Shown in pieces: positions 40,697-49,900 of a stretch of 64,000 nucleotides of DNA; the stretch's first letter is position 1; every line of letters begins with the position of its first letter. Source of the stretch: Prescottella equi (GTDB lineage Bacteria; Actinomycetota; Actinomycetes; Mycobacteriales; Mycobacteriaceae); contig NZ_JAIVAH010000027.1 in the NCBI RefSeq assembly GCF_020171745.1, positions 124,001-188,000 on the forward strand, in the 5' to 3' direction. A program made the position numbers and the translations under genes. The notes below the pieces were generated by a model, which had not been told where the DNA came from, ran no database searches, and saw only the letters and a list, made by a program, of their open reading frames with translations.

Positions 40697-41881
40697 ATGT
40701 CGTCCTCGCGCCTGGCCCGGAGGGTGCTGCTGGAGGTGGCGGCCGCGGCACTGCTGCCGCTGCTGCTCGTCTGCCTGGTGCTGGTGCCGCTGCTGCCGAT
40801 CACCGCCGTCGTGGTGGCCGAACTCGATCGGATGCGCGCCGCCGCCTGCGGTGCGCCGAGCCGTCCCCTGCGGCCGAAGGACGAGCCGTGGTGGCCCTGG
40901 ATCCGGTCCCGGGTGCGTACCTCCGGGCTGTGGCGCACGGATCTCCCGGTGTTGCTGGTCTCGGTGGTGCTGAGCGTGCTGTCGCTGCTGATCGCGTTCT
41001 TCGGCTTCATCGGCGCGCTGGTGCTGGTCTTCTCCCCCGTGTTCTGGGCGTTCGGCATCGCCGCGCAGGCCGGTCCGTTCACGCCCGCGTCCGCGGGACA
41101 GTCGGTGGCGGCGGTGCCCTTCGGGTTCGTGCTGGCGGTCGTGACGGCACTGCTGCTGGCCGGAATCTCGTCGATCCGCGACGTGACGTTGCTCGGCTTC
41201 TCCACCCGCCGCGACCGCGAGCTCCAGGCACAGGTCCGCGACCTGCGCAGCAGTCGTGCCTCGCTGACCGAGGCCTTCGAACTGGAACGACAGCGGATCG
41301 AACGGGACCTGCACGACGGCGCGCAACAGGACCTCGTGGCGGTGGTGCTCAGTCTCGGCATGCTCGAGGCGGCCGCCGATGCCGGCGCCGACACCGAGCG
41401 GCTCCGGGAACTTGCCTCGAGGTCGCACGCGCAGGCCGAGCGGGCGCTCGAGCGGCTGCGGGAGACGGTGCGCGGCATCCACCCCCGCGACCTCACCGAT
41501 CTGGGGCTCGTGGCGGCCGTGCGCGAACTGGTCTCCCGGTCGCCGCTCGCCGTCGAGTTCGAGGCGGAGGGCGACGACTCGTCACTGTCCGCCCCCATCG
41601 CGGGGGCGGTCTACTTCTCCGTCTCGGAGGCACTGACCAACGTCGCGAAGCACGCCGGCGTCGATCGGGTCCGCGTCGCGCTGCGCTGCACCCCCGACGG
41701 TGTCGTCGCCGAGATCGTCGACCACGGCGGCGGCGGTGTCGAGCTCGGTGAGGGACGCGGCACCGGTCTGGTGGGACTGCGGGAGCGGATGCGCAGCGTC
41801 GGCGGCGAGATCGAGGTCGTGAGTCCACCCGGGACGGGAACTACGGTGGTGGTGACGGCTCCCGCCGAACCGCCGTGGTGA
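40697..41881 (+). CDS. Sensor histidine kinase, NarL/DesK type
   Basis: A 394-residue membrane sensor kinase. Hydrophobic segments at residues ~10-42, ~82-115 and ~140-160 form the sensor part with only short external loops, which suggests signal detection in or at the membrane. A coiled segment leads into the HisKA_3 box ERDLHDGAQQDL, with the phosphoacceptor His at about residue 210. The HATPase has the N box in SVSEALTNVAKHAG and G boxes VDHGGGG and GTGLVGLRERM. The partner response regulator follows 37 bp downstream. The divergent ABC exporter is the likely target, with bacitracin- or lantibiotic-like peptides as a typical inducer class (inference). Confidence 0.92.
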   Translation: MSSSRLARRVLLEVAAAALLPLLLVCLVLVPLLPITAVVVAELDRMRAAACGAPSRPLRPKDEPWWPWIRSRVRTSGLWRTDLPVLLVSVVLSVLSLLIAFFGFIGALVLVFSPVFWAFGIAAQAGPFTPASAGQSVAAVPFGFVLAVVTALLLAGISSIRDVTLLGFSTRRDRELQAQVRDLRSSRASLTEAFELERQRIERDLHDGAQQDLVAVVLSLGMLEAAADAGADTERLRELASRSHAQAERALERLRETVRGIHPRDLTDLGLVAAVRELVSRSPLAVEFEAEGDDSSLSAPIAGAVYFSVSEALTNVAKHAGVDRVRVALRCTPDGVVAEIVDHGGGGVELGEGRGTGLVGLRERMRSVGGEIEVVSPPGTGTTVVVTAPAEPPW

Positions 41882-41918
41882 TCGTTCGGCTCTGCACGCG
41901 ACGAGGAACTGAAAACCT

Positions 41919-42581
41919 ATGAGAATCGTGCTGGCCGACGACGCCCCGCTCATTCGCGCCGGGATCAAGGAGATCCTGGTTTCCAGTGGGCACGATGTCG
42001 TCCGCGAGTGCGACGACGCCCCCTCGATGGTTTCTGCCGTCGACGCCATGGTCGCGACGGGCGATCAGCCCGATTTGTTGATCACCGACGTGCGGATGCC
42101 GCCCGAGAGCACCGACGACGGATTGCGCGCCGCGATGGATCTGCGTGCCCGCCACCGGGACCTGCCGGTGCTGGTGCTGTCCGCCTACGTGACCGGCCCC
42201 TACGTCAAGGCGCTCCTCAACGGCCCGGGTGCCGACGGCGTCGGGTATCTACTCAAGGAGAAGGTGGGTCGGGTCGGCGACTTCCTGCGAGCCGTCGAGA
42301 CGGTGTCCACCGGCGGCGTCGTCGTCGACCCGGAGGTGGTACGGCACGTCACCAAACCGGACTCGGCGTCCGGGCCCCTGGGCAGGTTGTCGGCGCGCGA
42401 GAGCGAGGTCCTCGCGCTGATGGCCGAGGGCAAGTCCAACGGCGAGATCGCCGACCAGTTGTTCCTGTCGAAGGCGGCGGTCAGCAAGCACGTGGCCAAC
42501 GTGTTCCTCAAGCTGGGCCTGCCGCCCGGCGAGGACAACCGCCGGGTCAAGGCGATCCTCACATGGCTCGACCACCACTGA
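41919..42581 (+). CDS. LuxR-type response regulator
   Basis: A 220-residue NarL/FixJ-type regulator. The receiver has the acidic pair D7/D8, phosphoacceptor D57 in LLITDVRMP, the Ser in VLVLSAYVTG and the Lys in YLLKEKVGR. The C-terminal LuxR helix-turn-helix begins at LSARESEVLALMAEGKSNGEIA and includes SKAAVSKHVANVFLKLGL. It is translated right after its histidine kinase (37-bp gap, GAGGA motif upstream). It probably activates the exporter operon and its own, via the dyad at 40639-40666. Confidence 0.93.
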   Translation: MRIVLADDAPLIRAGIKEILVSSGHDVVRECDDAPSMVSAVDAMVATGDQPDLLITDVRMPPESTDDGLRAAMDLRARHRDLPVLVLSAYVTGPYVKALLNGPGADGVGYLLKEKVGRVGDFLRAVETVSTGGVVVDPEVVRHVTKPDSASGPLGRLSARESEVLALMAEGKSNGEIADQLFLSKAAVSKHVANVFLKLGLPPGEDNRRVKAILTWLDHH

Positions 42582-42620
42582 GCACCACCGTCCGGCCGTC
42601 GGCCGATTGAACGTTTCGTG

Positions 42621-42638
42621 AATATCGGTGGAGATATT
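42621..42638. promoter_or_regulatory. Small inverted repeat upstream of the phosphatase gene
   Basis: AATATC and GATATT face each other over six bases in an otherwise GC-rich stretch, 40 bp after the response regulator stop and 83 bp ahead of the phosphatase start. It may be an operator or part of its promoter; the AT-rich arms stand out locally. Confidence 0.4.
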
Positions 42639-42720
42639 GCTGTTTCGAGCGTTCTCCGGCTCGTCGTGCGGTTTGCTGGGACGGACTTCCCGACATCCTG
42701 GACATCGACGAGGACCGCCC

Positions 42721-43797
42721 GTGACCGAGTTCAACCCGATCGACCGCCGCCGCTTCCTCGCCGGAGCCGCCGTGACCGGCGCGGCCGCCTCGCTGGCCGC
42801 GCTGGCACCGACCGCCGCCGCAGCCGCCCCGGGAGCCCTACCCGCCGACGGCAAGTTCCCTTTTCCGACCACGTCGAATCTCCGGGTGCTCGTCACCGGC
42901 GACGCCGGAACCGGCACGCCGGTCCAGTGGGCGGTGGCCGACGCGATGCGGAAGGTGCACGGCGCGGAACCGTTCGGGATGGCGCTCGGCCTGGGCGACA
43001 ACATCTACGAGGCCGGACCGAACGGTGACCGCGACGTCCAGTTCGCCACCAAGTTCGAGGATCCGAACCACGGCCTGGACTTCCCGTGGTTGATGGCGCT
43101 GGGCAACCACGACAACACCGCACTATTCCCCGGCGACGGGGGCTGGCTGCTGCGCGGCAACGACGAGGTGGGCTACCACCAGACCTCCCGCAAGTGGTGG
43201 ATGCCGTCGCGGTACTACTCGGTGCGGGTGCCCGAGGAGAACCCGATCGTGGAGTTCTTCGTCCTCGATCTCAACCCGGTCGCCGCCTACCTGCCCCCGC
43301 TGTTCGTGCCGTACTGGGCGGCGGACGGGCAGTTCATGAACGAGCAGCGCGCGTGGCTGGACGCGGCGATCGCGTCGTCCCCGGCGAAGTGGAAGATCGC
43401 GTGCACTCACCACCCGTACCTGAGCAACGGCTCGCACGGCGACGCCGGTGCGTACGACGGCATCCCGATCGAACCGATGAACGGCATCCACGCCAAGCGT
43501 TTCTACGAGGACCACGTCGTCGGTCGTTGCCAGTTCATCCTGTCCGGACACGACCACACACTGCAGGTGCTCGAGCCGACCGTCGCCTCCAAGGGCACCC
43601 GGCAGATCGTCTCCGGTGCGACCGGCAAGGACAGTCACGGCAAGTCCACCAGTCCGGACCGGGCAAATCTCTACCAGAACTTCGACGACCTCGGATTCAT
43701 GGTCATGGACCTGAACCCCGATTCGGTGCGACTGCGGGTCTACACCGTGGACATCCCCACGGCCGAGCCGAAGCTGGCGTTCGACCGCCGGCTGTAG
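42721..43797 (+). CDS. Tat-exported metallophosphatase (purple acid phosphatase-like)
   Basis: A 358-residue secreted phosphoesterase. The twin-arginine signal is clear: DRRRFLAGAAVTG, an alanine-rich core and cleavage near residue 36 (AAAAAPG). The metal-binding set of the calcineurin-like superfamily is complete: VTGDAGTG, LGLGDNIYE, ALGNHDN, CTHHPYLS and SGHDHTLQ. It resembles tartrate-resistant acid phosphatases, so it probably hydrolyses phosphate monoesters outside the membrane. The GTG at 42721 has GAGGA 8 bases upstream; the frame extending back to 42628 has no protein-like features. It converges with the FHA-ABC gene, the stops being four bases apart. Confidence 0.9.
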   Translation: MTEFNPIDRRRFLAGAAVTGAAASLAALAPTAAAAAPGALPADGKFPFPTTSNLRVLVTGDAGTGTPVQWAVADAMRKVHGAEPFGMALGLGDNIYEAGPNGDRDVQFATKFEDPNHGLDFPWLMALGNHDNTALFPGDGGWLLRGNDEVGYHQTSRKWWMPSRYYSVRVPEENPIVEFFVLDLNPVAAYLPPLFVPYWAADGQFMNEQRAWLDAAIASSPAKWKIACTHHPYLSNGSHGDAGAYDGIPIEPMNGIHAKRFYEDHVVGRCQFILSGHDHTLQVLEPTVASKGTRQIVSGATGKDSHGKSTSPDRANLYQNFDDLGFMVMDLNPDSVRLRVYTVDIPTAEPKLAFDRRL

Positions 43798-43801
43798 GCC
43801 T

Positions 43802-46135
43802 CTACCGACGGCGCAGCCGGAGCCGGCTGTAGGTGAAGACCGCGAGCACGCAACTGATGAGCACCAGCATGGCGATGCTGAGCAGCCACCACGATCCGAT
43901 GTGCTGCCACAGCGTGTCCGGCTCGGTGCCGGAGGCATTCGTGACCAGGTCCACCGTCGAGGCGGCGGCCGCGAACCCCCAGCGGGACGGAAACAGCCAC
44001 GCGACCTGTTCGAGCACGGCGCGGCCGGTGATCGTGATCAATCCTCCGCACATCACCAGCTGCGCCATGATCGTGACCACCAGCATCGGCAGCACCTGCT
44101 CGCTCGACCGCGCCACCGAGGACAACGCCAGTCCGAGCACGACGCAGCAGCAGGTGGTGGCGGCGATGTCCACGATCAGTTCGACGGAGCCCGACGGGAG
44201 CACACTGCCGTGGCCCGGGAAACCCTTGCCCACGTAGACGATCAGCACCATGATCACCGACTGCACGACGCCGGCGGTGCAGAACACGACGATCTTCGCC
44301 GTCAGGTAGGCGGACGGCAGCAGCCCGGCGGCCCGTTCGCGCTGATAGACCATGCGTTCGCCGACCAGGTCGCGGATGGTCAGTGAACAGCCCATGAAGG
44401 CGGCGCCGAGAATCAGCACCACCAGGATCTGGGTGAGTTCGCCGGACACGTCGGCACCGGACTGCCCGAACCCGGTGTCGCCCGGTACGAGCAGGGCCAG
44501 GCCGCCGAGCACGAAGGGCAGCAGCGACAGGAAGATCAGGTAGCCCCGGTCGGCGCGGATCAGCCGAACCTGGCGGCGGGAGACGGTGCTCAACTGTTTG
44601 CGCCTCGACGTGTGCGCGGGGCGCCCCAGAGGCCCGGGCGGGCTCGGCGGCGGCGCCACTTCGGGTCGGGTGGCGCGATATTCGGCGAACACTCCGTCCG
44701 GGTCGGATGCGACACGGGCGAAGATGTCGGCCCAGTCGGTGCTGCCGAGCGCGGCCCCCACTCGGTCCGGCGGGCCGACGTAGGCGGTCTTGCCGCCCGG
44801 GGCGAGGAGCAGCACTTGATCGCACATCTCGAGGTACGACAGCGAGTGCGTGACGATGACGACGACGCGGCCCGAGTCGGCGAGGCCGCGCAAGGTCGCC
44901 ATGATCTGTCGGTCGAGCGCGGGGTCGAGACCTGAGGTCGGTTCGTCGAGGATGAGCAGGGAAGGGCCCGTGAGCAACTCCAGCGCAACCGATGCGCGTT
45001 TGCGTTGCCCGCCGGAGAGGCGATCGACGCGGGTGTCGGCGTGCTCGGTCAGTTGCAGTTCGTCGAGCACCCCTGCGATCACCGCTTCACGGTCGGCCCG
45101 GGTGGTATCCGGCGGCAGTCTCAGCTCCGCGGCGTAGCCGAGGGCCCTTCGGAGTGTCAGCTGCCGATGGACGACGTCGTCCTGCGGGACCATGCCGATG
45201 CGCGAACGCAGTACCGAATAGTCGGTGTGCACGCTGCGACCATCGAATTCGACGACGCCTTCCGTGGGGCTAGCCGAACCGGAGATGATCTTCGCGACCG
45301 TGGTCTTTCCCGCGCCGGAGGGCCCGATCACCGCGGTGAGACTGCCGGGTCCCGCCGTGAAGGTGACGTCCTCCAGCAGCCGCCGCCCGCCTTCGATGGT
45401 GAGTCCGACGCCGTCCACACGTAGACCGCCGGCGGTCGTGGCCGGCGCCTGCCGTCGAACGAGACGGCCTTCCTGCACGCTGAGGTCGGTGTTGCCGATG
45501 GTGACGACGTCGCCGTCGGTCAGCCGTGCGCGCGACACCCGGGCGTCGCCGACGAACGTCCCGTTGACGCTGCCCAGATCGTCGATTTCGAGGCCGGACG
45601 GCCCATTGTGGACTATCGCGTGACGGCGTGAGGCCAGCACGTCACGGACGACGATGTCGTTGTCGGGGGCCCGTCCGATCGTGAGGGCTCCCGCCGGGAC
45701 GGTCTCGTGGGGTGCCGGCGCGGGCGCTGGTGTCGGTGCCGAGGGCGGCGTGACCGAGGCCCCGACCTCGATCGTCGATTCGTCCCATCGACTGCCCACG
45801 TCCTGCAGCGTCGCGTCGGGGTCTTCGATCGAGATCCGCACGGTGGGTCCCTCGACCGCGTCACCCAGGCGGACGAGGACGGTGTCCGTGACGGGCACCT
45901 CGTCTCGGCGCTTGCCGTCGACATAGATCCCGTTCTTGCTGTCGGAGTCGACGAGCTGCCATCCCCCGTCCCATCTGAGCCGCGCGTGCTCGCGCGACAC
46001 CACGGGATCGACGATCGTGATCTCCAACTGCGGGTCCCGGCCGATGCGTACCGCTTTGCCCGCGCTGTGGCTGGTACGGCCGTTGTCGGTCTCGACCACG
46101 ACCCGCGGGCGCCCGCTTCTCGTCCAGTCGTCCAT
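43802..46135 (-). CDS. FHA-domain ABC exporter (Rv1747-like)
   Basis: A 777-residue fusion. Two FHA domains come first (residues ~15-105 with SREHARLRW, and ~150-225 with SRRHAIVHN and SVNGTFVG), joined by a Pro/Ala-rich linker. An ABC domain follows (Walker A GPSGAGKTT, signature LSGGQRKRAS, Walker B LLILDEPTSGLD, H-loop VTHSLSYLE). Then about six membrane helices of the ABC2 type. In M. tuberculosis the equivalent Rv1747 exports phosphatidylinositol mannosides and is phosphorylated by PknF; FHA domains bind phosphothreonine. No Ser/Thr kinase gene is adjacent here. I prefer the ATG at 46135, since GGAGG lies at better spacing than for the GTG at 46141. The exported lipid here is inferred from Rv1747. 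Confidence 0.92.
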   Translation of the reverse strand: MDDWTRSGRPRVVVETDNGRTSHSAGKAVRIGRDPQLEITIVDPVVSREHARLRWDGGWQLVDSDSKNGIYVDGKRRDEVPVTDTVLVRLGDAVEGPTVRISIEDPDATLQDVGSRWDESTIEVGASVTPPSAPTPAPAPAPHETVPAGALTIGRAPDNDIVVRDVLASRRHAIVHNGPSGLEIDDLGSVNGTFVGDARVSRARLTDGDVVTIGNTDLSVQEGRLVRRQAPATTAGGLRVDGVGLTIEGGRRLLEDVTFTAGPGSLTAVIGPSGAGKTTVAKIISGSASPTEGVVEFDGRSVHTDYSVLRSRIGMVPQDDVVHRQLTLRRALGYAAELRLPPDTTRADREAVIAGVLDELQLTEHADTRVDRLSGGQRKRASVALELLTGPSLLILDEPTSGLDPALDRQIMATLRGLADSGRVVVIVTHSLSYLEMCDQVLLLAPGGKTAYVGPPDRVGAALGSTDWADIFARVASDPDGVFAEYRATRPEVAPPPSPPGPLGRPAHTSRRKQLSTVSRRQVRLIRADRGYLIFLSLLPFVLGGLALLVPGDTGFGQSGADVSGELTQILVVLILGAAFMGCSLTIRDLVGERMVYQRERAAGLLPSAYLTAKIVVFCTAGVVQSVIMVLIVYVGKGFPGHGSVLPSGSVELIVDIAATTCCCVVLGLALSSVARSSEQVLPMLVVTIMAQLVMCGGLITITGRAVLEQVAWLFPSRWGFAAAASTVDLVTNASGTEPDTLWQHIGSWWLLSIAMLVLISCVLAVFTYSRLRLRRR

Positions 46136-46323
46136 CGCCACGGCCTCCGGTCAGCATCAGGCGTAGAGCGTCGACTTCTCCATGGTGGCACGCCGCCGGG
46201 ATCCGACGACAGAACGGTCAGTCTCGTATCGTCACGGCCAGGACTGGAGCCGCGTCGTGATGAGTTTCGTCGCCGCGGCGGGTCTGTCTTCTCGTAACAC
46301 CACCTTCGAGAGCGGAGCATCAC

Positions 46324-46965
46324 GTGAGTCAGCTGCTACGGGTCCAGAACTTCAACGTCTCGAGCGACGGCGTCGCCTGCGGTGAGAACCAGAGCTTCGA
46401 GAGTCCGTTCGGCCTCGACCCCGGCGAGATGCTCGCGTGGGCGGGCGCGACGGCGAGCTGGCCCATGCGCACCGACGGCGGCGGCAGCCGCGGCCTCGAC
46501 GACTACTTCACCCGCGACTTCTCCCACAACATCGGCGCCGAAATCATGGGTCGCAACAAGTTCGGGCCGCAGCGCGGCCCGTGGGAGAACCTGGAGTGGG
46601 AGGGCTGGTGGGGTGAGGAGCCGCCGTTCCACACGCCGGTGTTCGTGGCGACCCACTACCCCCGGCCGTCGATCACGCGCGGCGAGACCACGTTCCATTT
46701 CGTCGACGGCGAACCCGCCGCGATCCTCGAGCAGGCGAAGGAGGCGGCACAGGGCAAGGACGTCCGGCTCGGCGGCGGGGTCACCACGATCCGCGAGTTC
46801 CTCGACGCCGATCTGGTCGACGCGATGCACGTGGCCGTCTCGCCGATCACGTTCGGAACGGGACTGCGGCTGTGGGACACCCCGGACGAGCTGCGCGACC
46901 GATTCCATCTGGAAACAGTGCCCAGCCCGAGCGGGGTCACCCACCACCTGTTCTGGCGGAAGTAG
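46324..46965 (+). CDS. Dihydrofolate reductase family (RibD C-terminal-like) protein
   Basis: A 213-residue protein with the RibD C-terminal / DHFR-like fold. Visible pieces are VQNFNVSSDGVACGENQS, IMGRNKFGP, TPVFVATHYPRP, TTFHFVDGEPAAILEQAKEAA and VRLGGGVTTIREFLDADLVD, the last typical of the NADPH-binding half. It is not the trimethoprim-target DHFR and is not fused to a deaminase as in RibD; the substrate is unknown. The start is a GTG at 46324. It is transcribed divergently from the FHA-ABC exporter and converges with cobN. Confidence 0.87.
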   Translation: MSQLLRVQNFNVSSDGVACGENQSFESPFGLDPGEMLAWAGATASWPMRTDGGGSRGLDDYFTRDFSHNIGAEIMGRNKFGPQRGPWENLEWEGWWGEEPPFHTPVFVATHYPRPSITRGETTFHFVDGEPAAILEQAKEAAQGKDVRLGGGVTTIREFLDADLVDAMHVAVSPITFGTGLRLWDTPDELRDRFHLETVPSPSGVTHHLFWRK

Positions 46966-46979
46966 CCGGTCGGGCTACT
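46961..46979. terminator. Short hairpin between converging genes
   Basis: AGTAGCC and GGCTACT form a 7-bp stem with a 5-base loop. The stop codons of both the RibD-like gene and cobN fall in its arms. It is short and has no T-tract, so termination is only suggested. Confidence 0.4.
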
Positions 46980-49900
46980 CCCCCTCGAGCTCACCCTCGG
47001 TCTCGAGGTACACCTGCCGCAGGCCGTCGAGCACCTCTGGGGACGGCTCCTCCCACATCTTCCGTTCGACGGCCTCGAGCAGGCGTTCGGAGATGCCGTG
47101 CAGCGCCCACGGATTCGACTCGGACATGAACTTGCGGTTCTGCTCGTCGAGCACGTACGTCTCGGCGAGCTTCTCGTACATCCAGTCCGCGACGACGTTC
47201 GTGGTCGCGTCGTAGCCGAACAGGTAGTCGACGGTCGCGGCCATCTCGAACGCGCCCTTGTAGCCGTGCCGGCGCATCGCCTCGAGCCAGCGCGGGTTGA
47301 CGACGCGGGCCCGGAAGACGCGGGCCGTCTCCTCCGACAGCGTCCGGGTGCGCACCGCGTCGGGGCGGGTGCTGTCGCCGATGTACGCCTCGGGGGCCGT
47401 GCCGGTGAGCGCGCGGACGGTGGCGACCATGCCGCCGTGGTACTGGAAGTAGTCGTCCGAGTCGGCGATGTCGTGCTCGCGGGTGTCGGTGTTCTTGGCC
47501 GCCACCGTGATCCGCTTGTAGGCGGAGCGCATGTCGTCCGAGGCCGGGACGCCGTCCAGGCCGCGGCCGTACGCGTAGCCGCCCCACGTGGTGTACACCT
47601 GCGCGAGGTCGGCGTCGTCGCGCCAGTTCTTCGAGTCGATCAGCTGCAGCAGGCCGGCGCCGTACGTGCCGGGCTTGGAGCCGAAGATGCGGGTGGTGGC
47701 GCGGCGGTCGTCGCCGTGCTCGGCCAGATCCGCCTGCGCGTGGGCGCGGACGTAGTTGTCCTCCGGCGACTCGTCGAGTCTGGCGACCAGGCGGACGGCG
47801 TCGTCGAGCAGCGCCAGCACGTGCGGGAACGCATCCCGGAAGAAACCGCTGATCCGGACCGTGACGTCGATGCGCGGGCGACCGAGTTCGGCGAGGTCGA
47901 TCACCTCGAGGCTGGTGACGCGGCGCGACGCCTCGTCCCACACCGGGCGGACGCCGAGCAGCGCGAACACCTCGGCGATGTCGTCGCCGGAGGTGCGCAT
48001 CGCGGACGTGCCCCACACCGACAATCCCACCGACCTGGGCCACTCGCCGTGGTCGGCGCGGTAGCGGGCGGCGAGGGACTCGGCCATCGCCTGACCGGTC
48101 TCCCACGCGAGCCGCGACGGCACCGCCTTGGGATCCACGGAGTAGAAGTTGCGCCCGGTGGGCAGCACGTTGATCAGCCCGCGCAGCGGCGACCCGGACG
48201 GGCCCGCCGCGATGAAGCCGCCGTCGAGCGCGTGCAGCACCTGCGAGATCTCGCCGGACGTCTGCCGCAGCCGCGGCACCACCTCGGTCGCGGCGAACCG
48301 CAGGATCTGCCGGACGGTGTCGTCGTCGGACAGCCGATCAGCCGCTTCCGGGTTCCAGTCCGTCTCGGCCAGCGCGGCGAGCAGCGCGTGCGCCTGCGCC
48401 TCGATCTGGTCGACGCGTCCGCGGTCCTCGTCGCCGGCCTCGCTGAGCCCCAACGCCTCCCGGAGGCCGGGCACGGTCTGCTCGCCGCCCCACATCTGTC
48501 GGGCTCGGAGCATCGCGAGCACCAGCTCCACCTCGGCGTCGCCCTCGGGCGCCTTGCCGAGGATGTGCAGGCCGTCGCGGATCTGGACGTCCTTGATCTC
48601 GCACAGCCAGCCGTCGACGTGCATGAGCATGTCGTCGAACACGTCCTCCTCGGGACGCTCGGTCAGGCCCAGGTCGTGGTCCATCTTCGCGGCCCGCATC
48701 AGCGTCCAGATCTGCTGGCGGATCGCCGGCAGCTTCGCCGGGTCCAACGCCGAGATGTTGGAGTGCTCGTCGAGCAGCTGCTCGAGCCGGGAGATGTCGC
48801 CGTAGGACTCGGCGCGCGCCATCGGCGGGATCAGGTGGTCGACCAGGGTGGCATGCGCGCGGCGCTTGGCCTGCGTGCCCTCGCCCGGGTCGTTGACCAG
48901 GAACGGGTAGATCATCGGCAGGTCGCCGAGCGCGGCGTCGGTGCCACACGACGCCGACATGCCCAGCGTCTTGCCCGGCAGCCACTCGAGGTTGCCGTGC
49001 TTGCCCAGGTGCACGATCGCGTCGGCCGCGAATCCACCCTGCTCGGCGGTCGCGGCGATCCAGCGGTACGCGGCCAGGTAGTGGTGGCTCGGCGGCAGGT
49101 CCGGATCGTGGTAGATCGCGACCGGGTTCTCGCCGAAGCCGCGCGGCGGCTGCACCATCAGCACGACGTTGCCGGCACGGATCGCGGCGATGACGATCTC
49201 GCCGTCCGGATCGGACGACCGGTCTACGTACAGCTCACCGGGCGCGGCGCCCCAGTGCTCCTCGACGCCGTCCCGGAAGTCCTGCGGCAGCGTCGCGAAC
49301 CACTCGCGGTAGCGGGCCGCGGAGATGCGGATCGGGTTGCCCTCGAGCTGGTCGGCGGTGAGCCAGTCCGGGTCCTGACCGCCCGCGGCGATGAGCGCAT
49401 GGATCAGCGCGTCGCCGTCCTTGGCGGCGAGCCCGGGCAGCGCGTCGTCGCCGTCGACCGGTCCGAGGTCGTAGCCGTGCTCGCGCATCGCGGTGAGCAG
49501 GTCGATCGCACTGGCCGGGGTGTCCAGTCCGACGGCGTTGCCGATGCGAGCATGCTTGGTCGGGTACGCCGACAGCATCAGCGCAATCTTCTTGTCCGGG
49601 TTCGGGATCCGGCGCAGCCGCGCGTGCCGGACGGCGATCCCGGCGGCGCGCGCGGCGCGCTCGGCGTCGGGCACGTACGCGGTGAGCCCGTCGGCGTCGA
49701 TCTCCTTGAACGAGAACGGCACGGTGATCAGGCGGCCGTCGAACTCCGGGACCGCGACCTGGGTGGCGACGTCGAGCGGGGACATGCCGTCGTCGTTGGC
49801 CTCCCACGCCTCGCGGCTGCTGGTCAGACACAGGCCCTGCAGGATCGGCACGTCGAGGGCGGCGAGTTCCGCGACATCCCACGCCTCGTCGTCACCGCCG

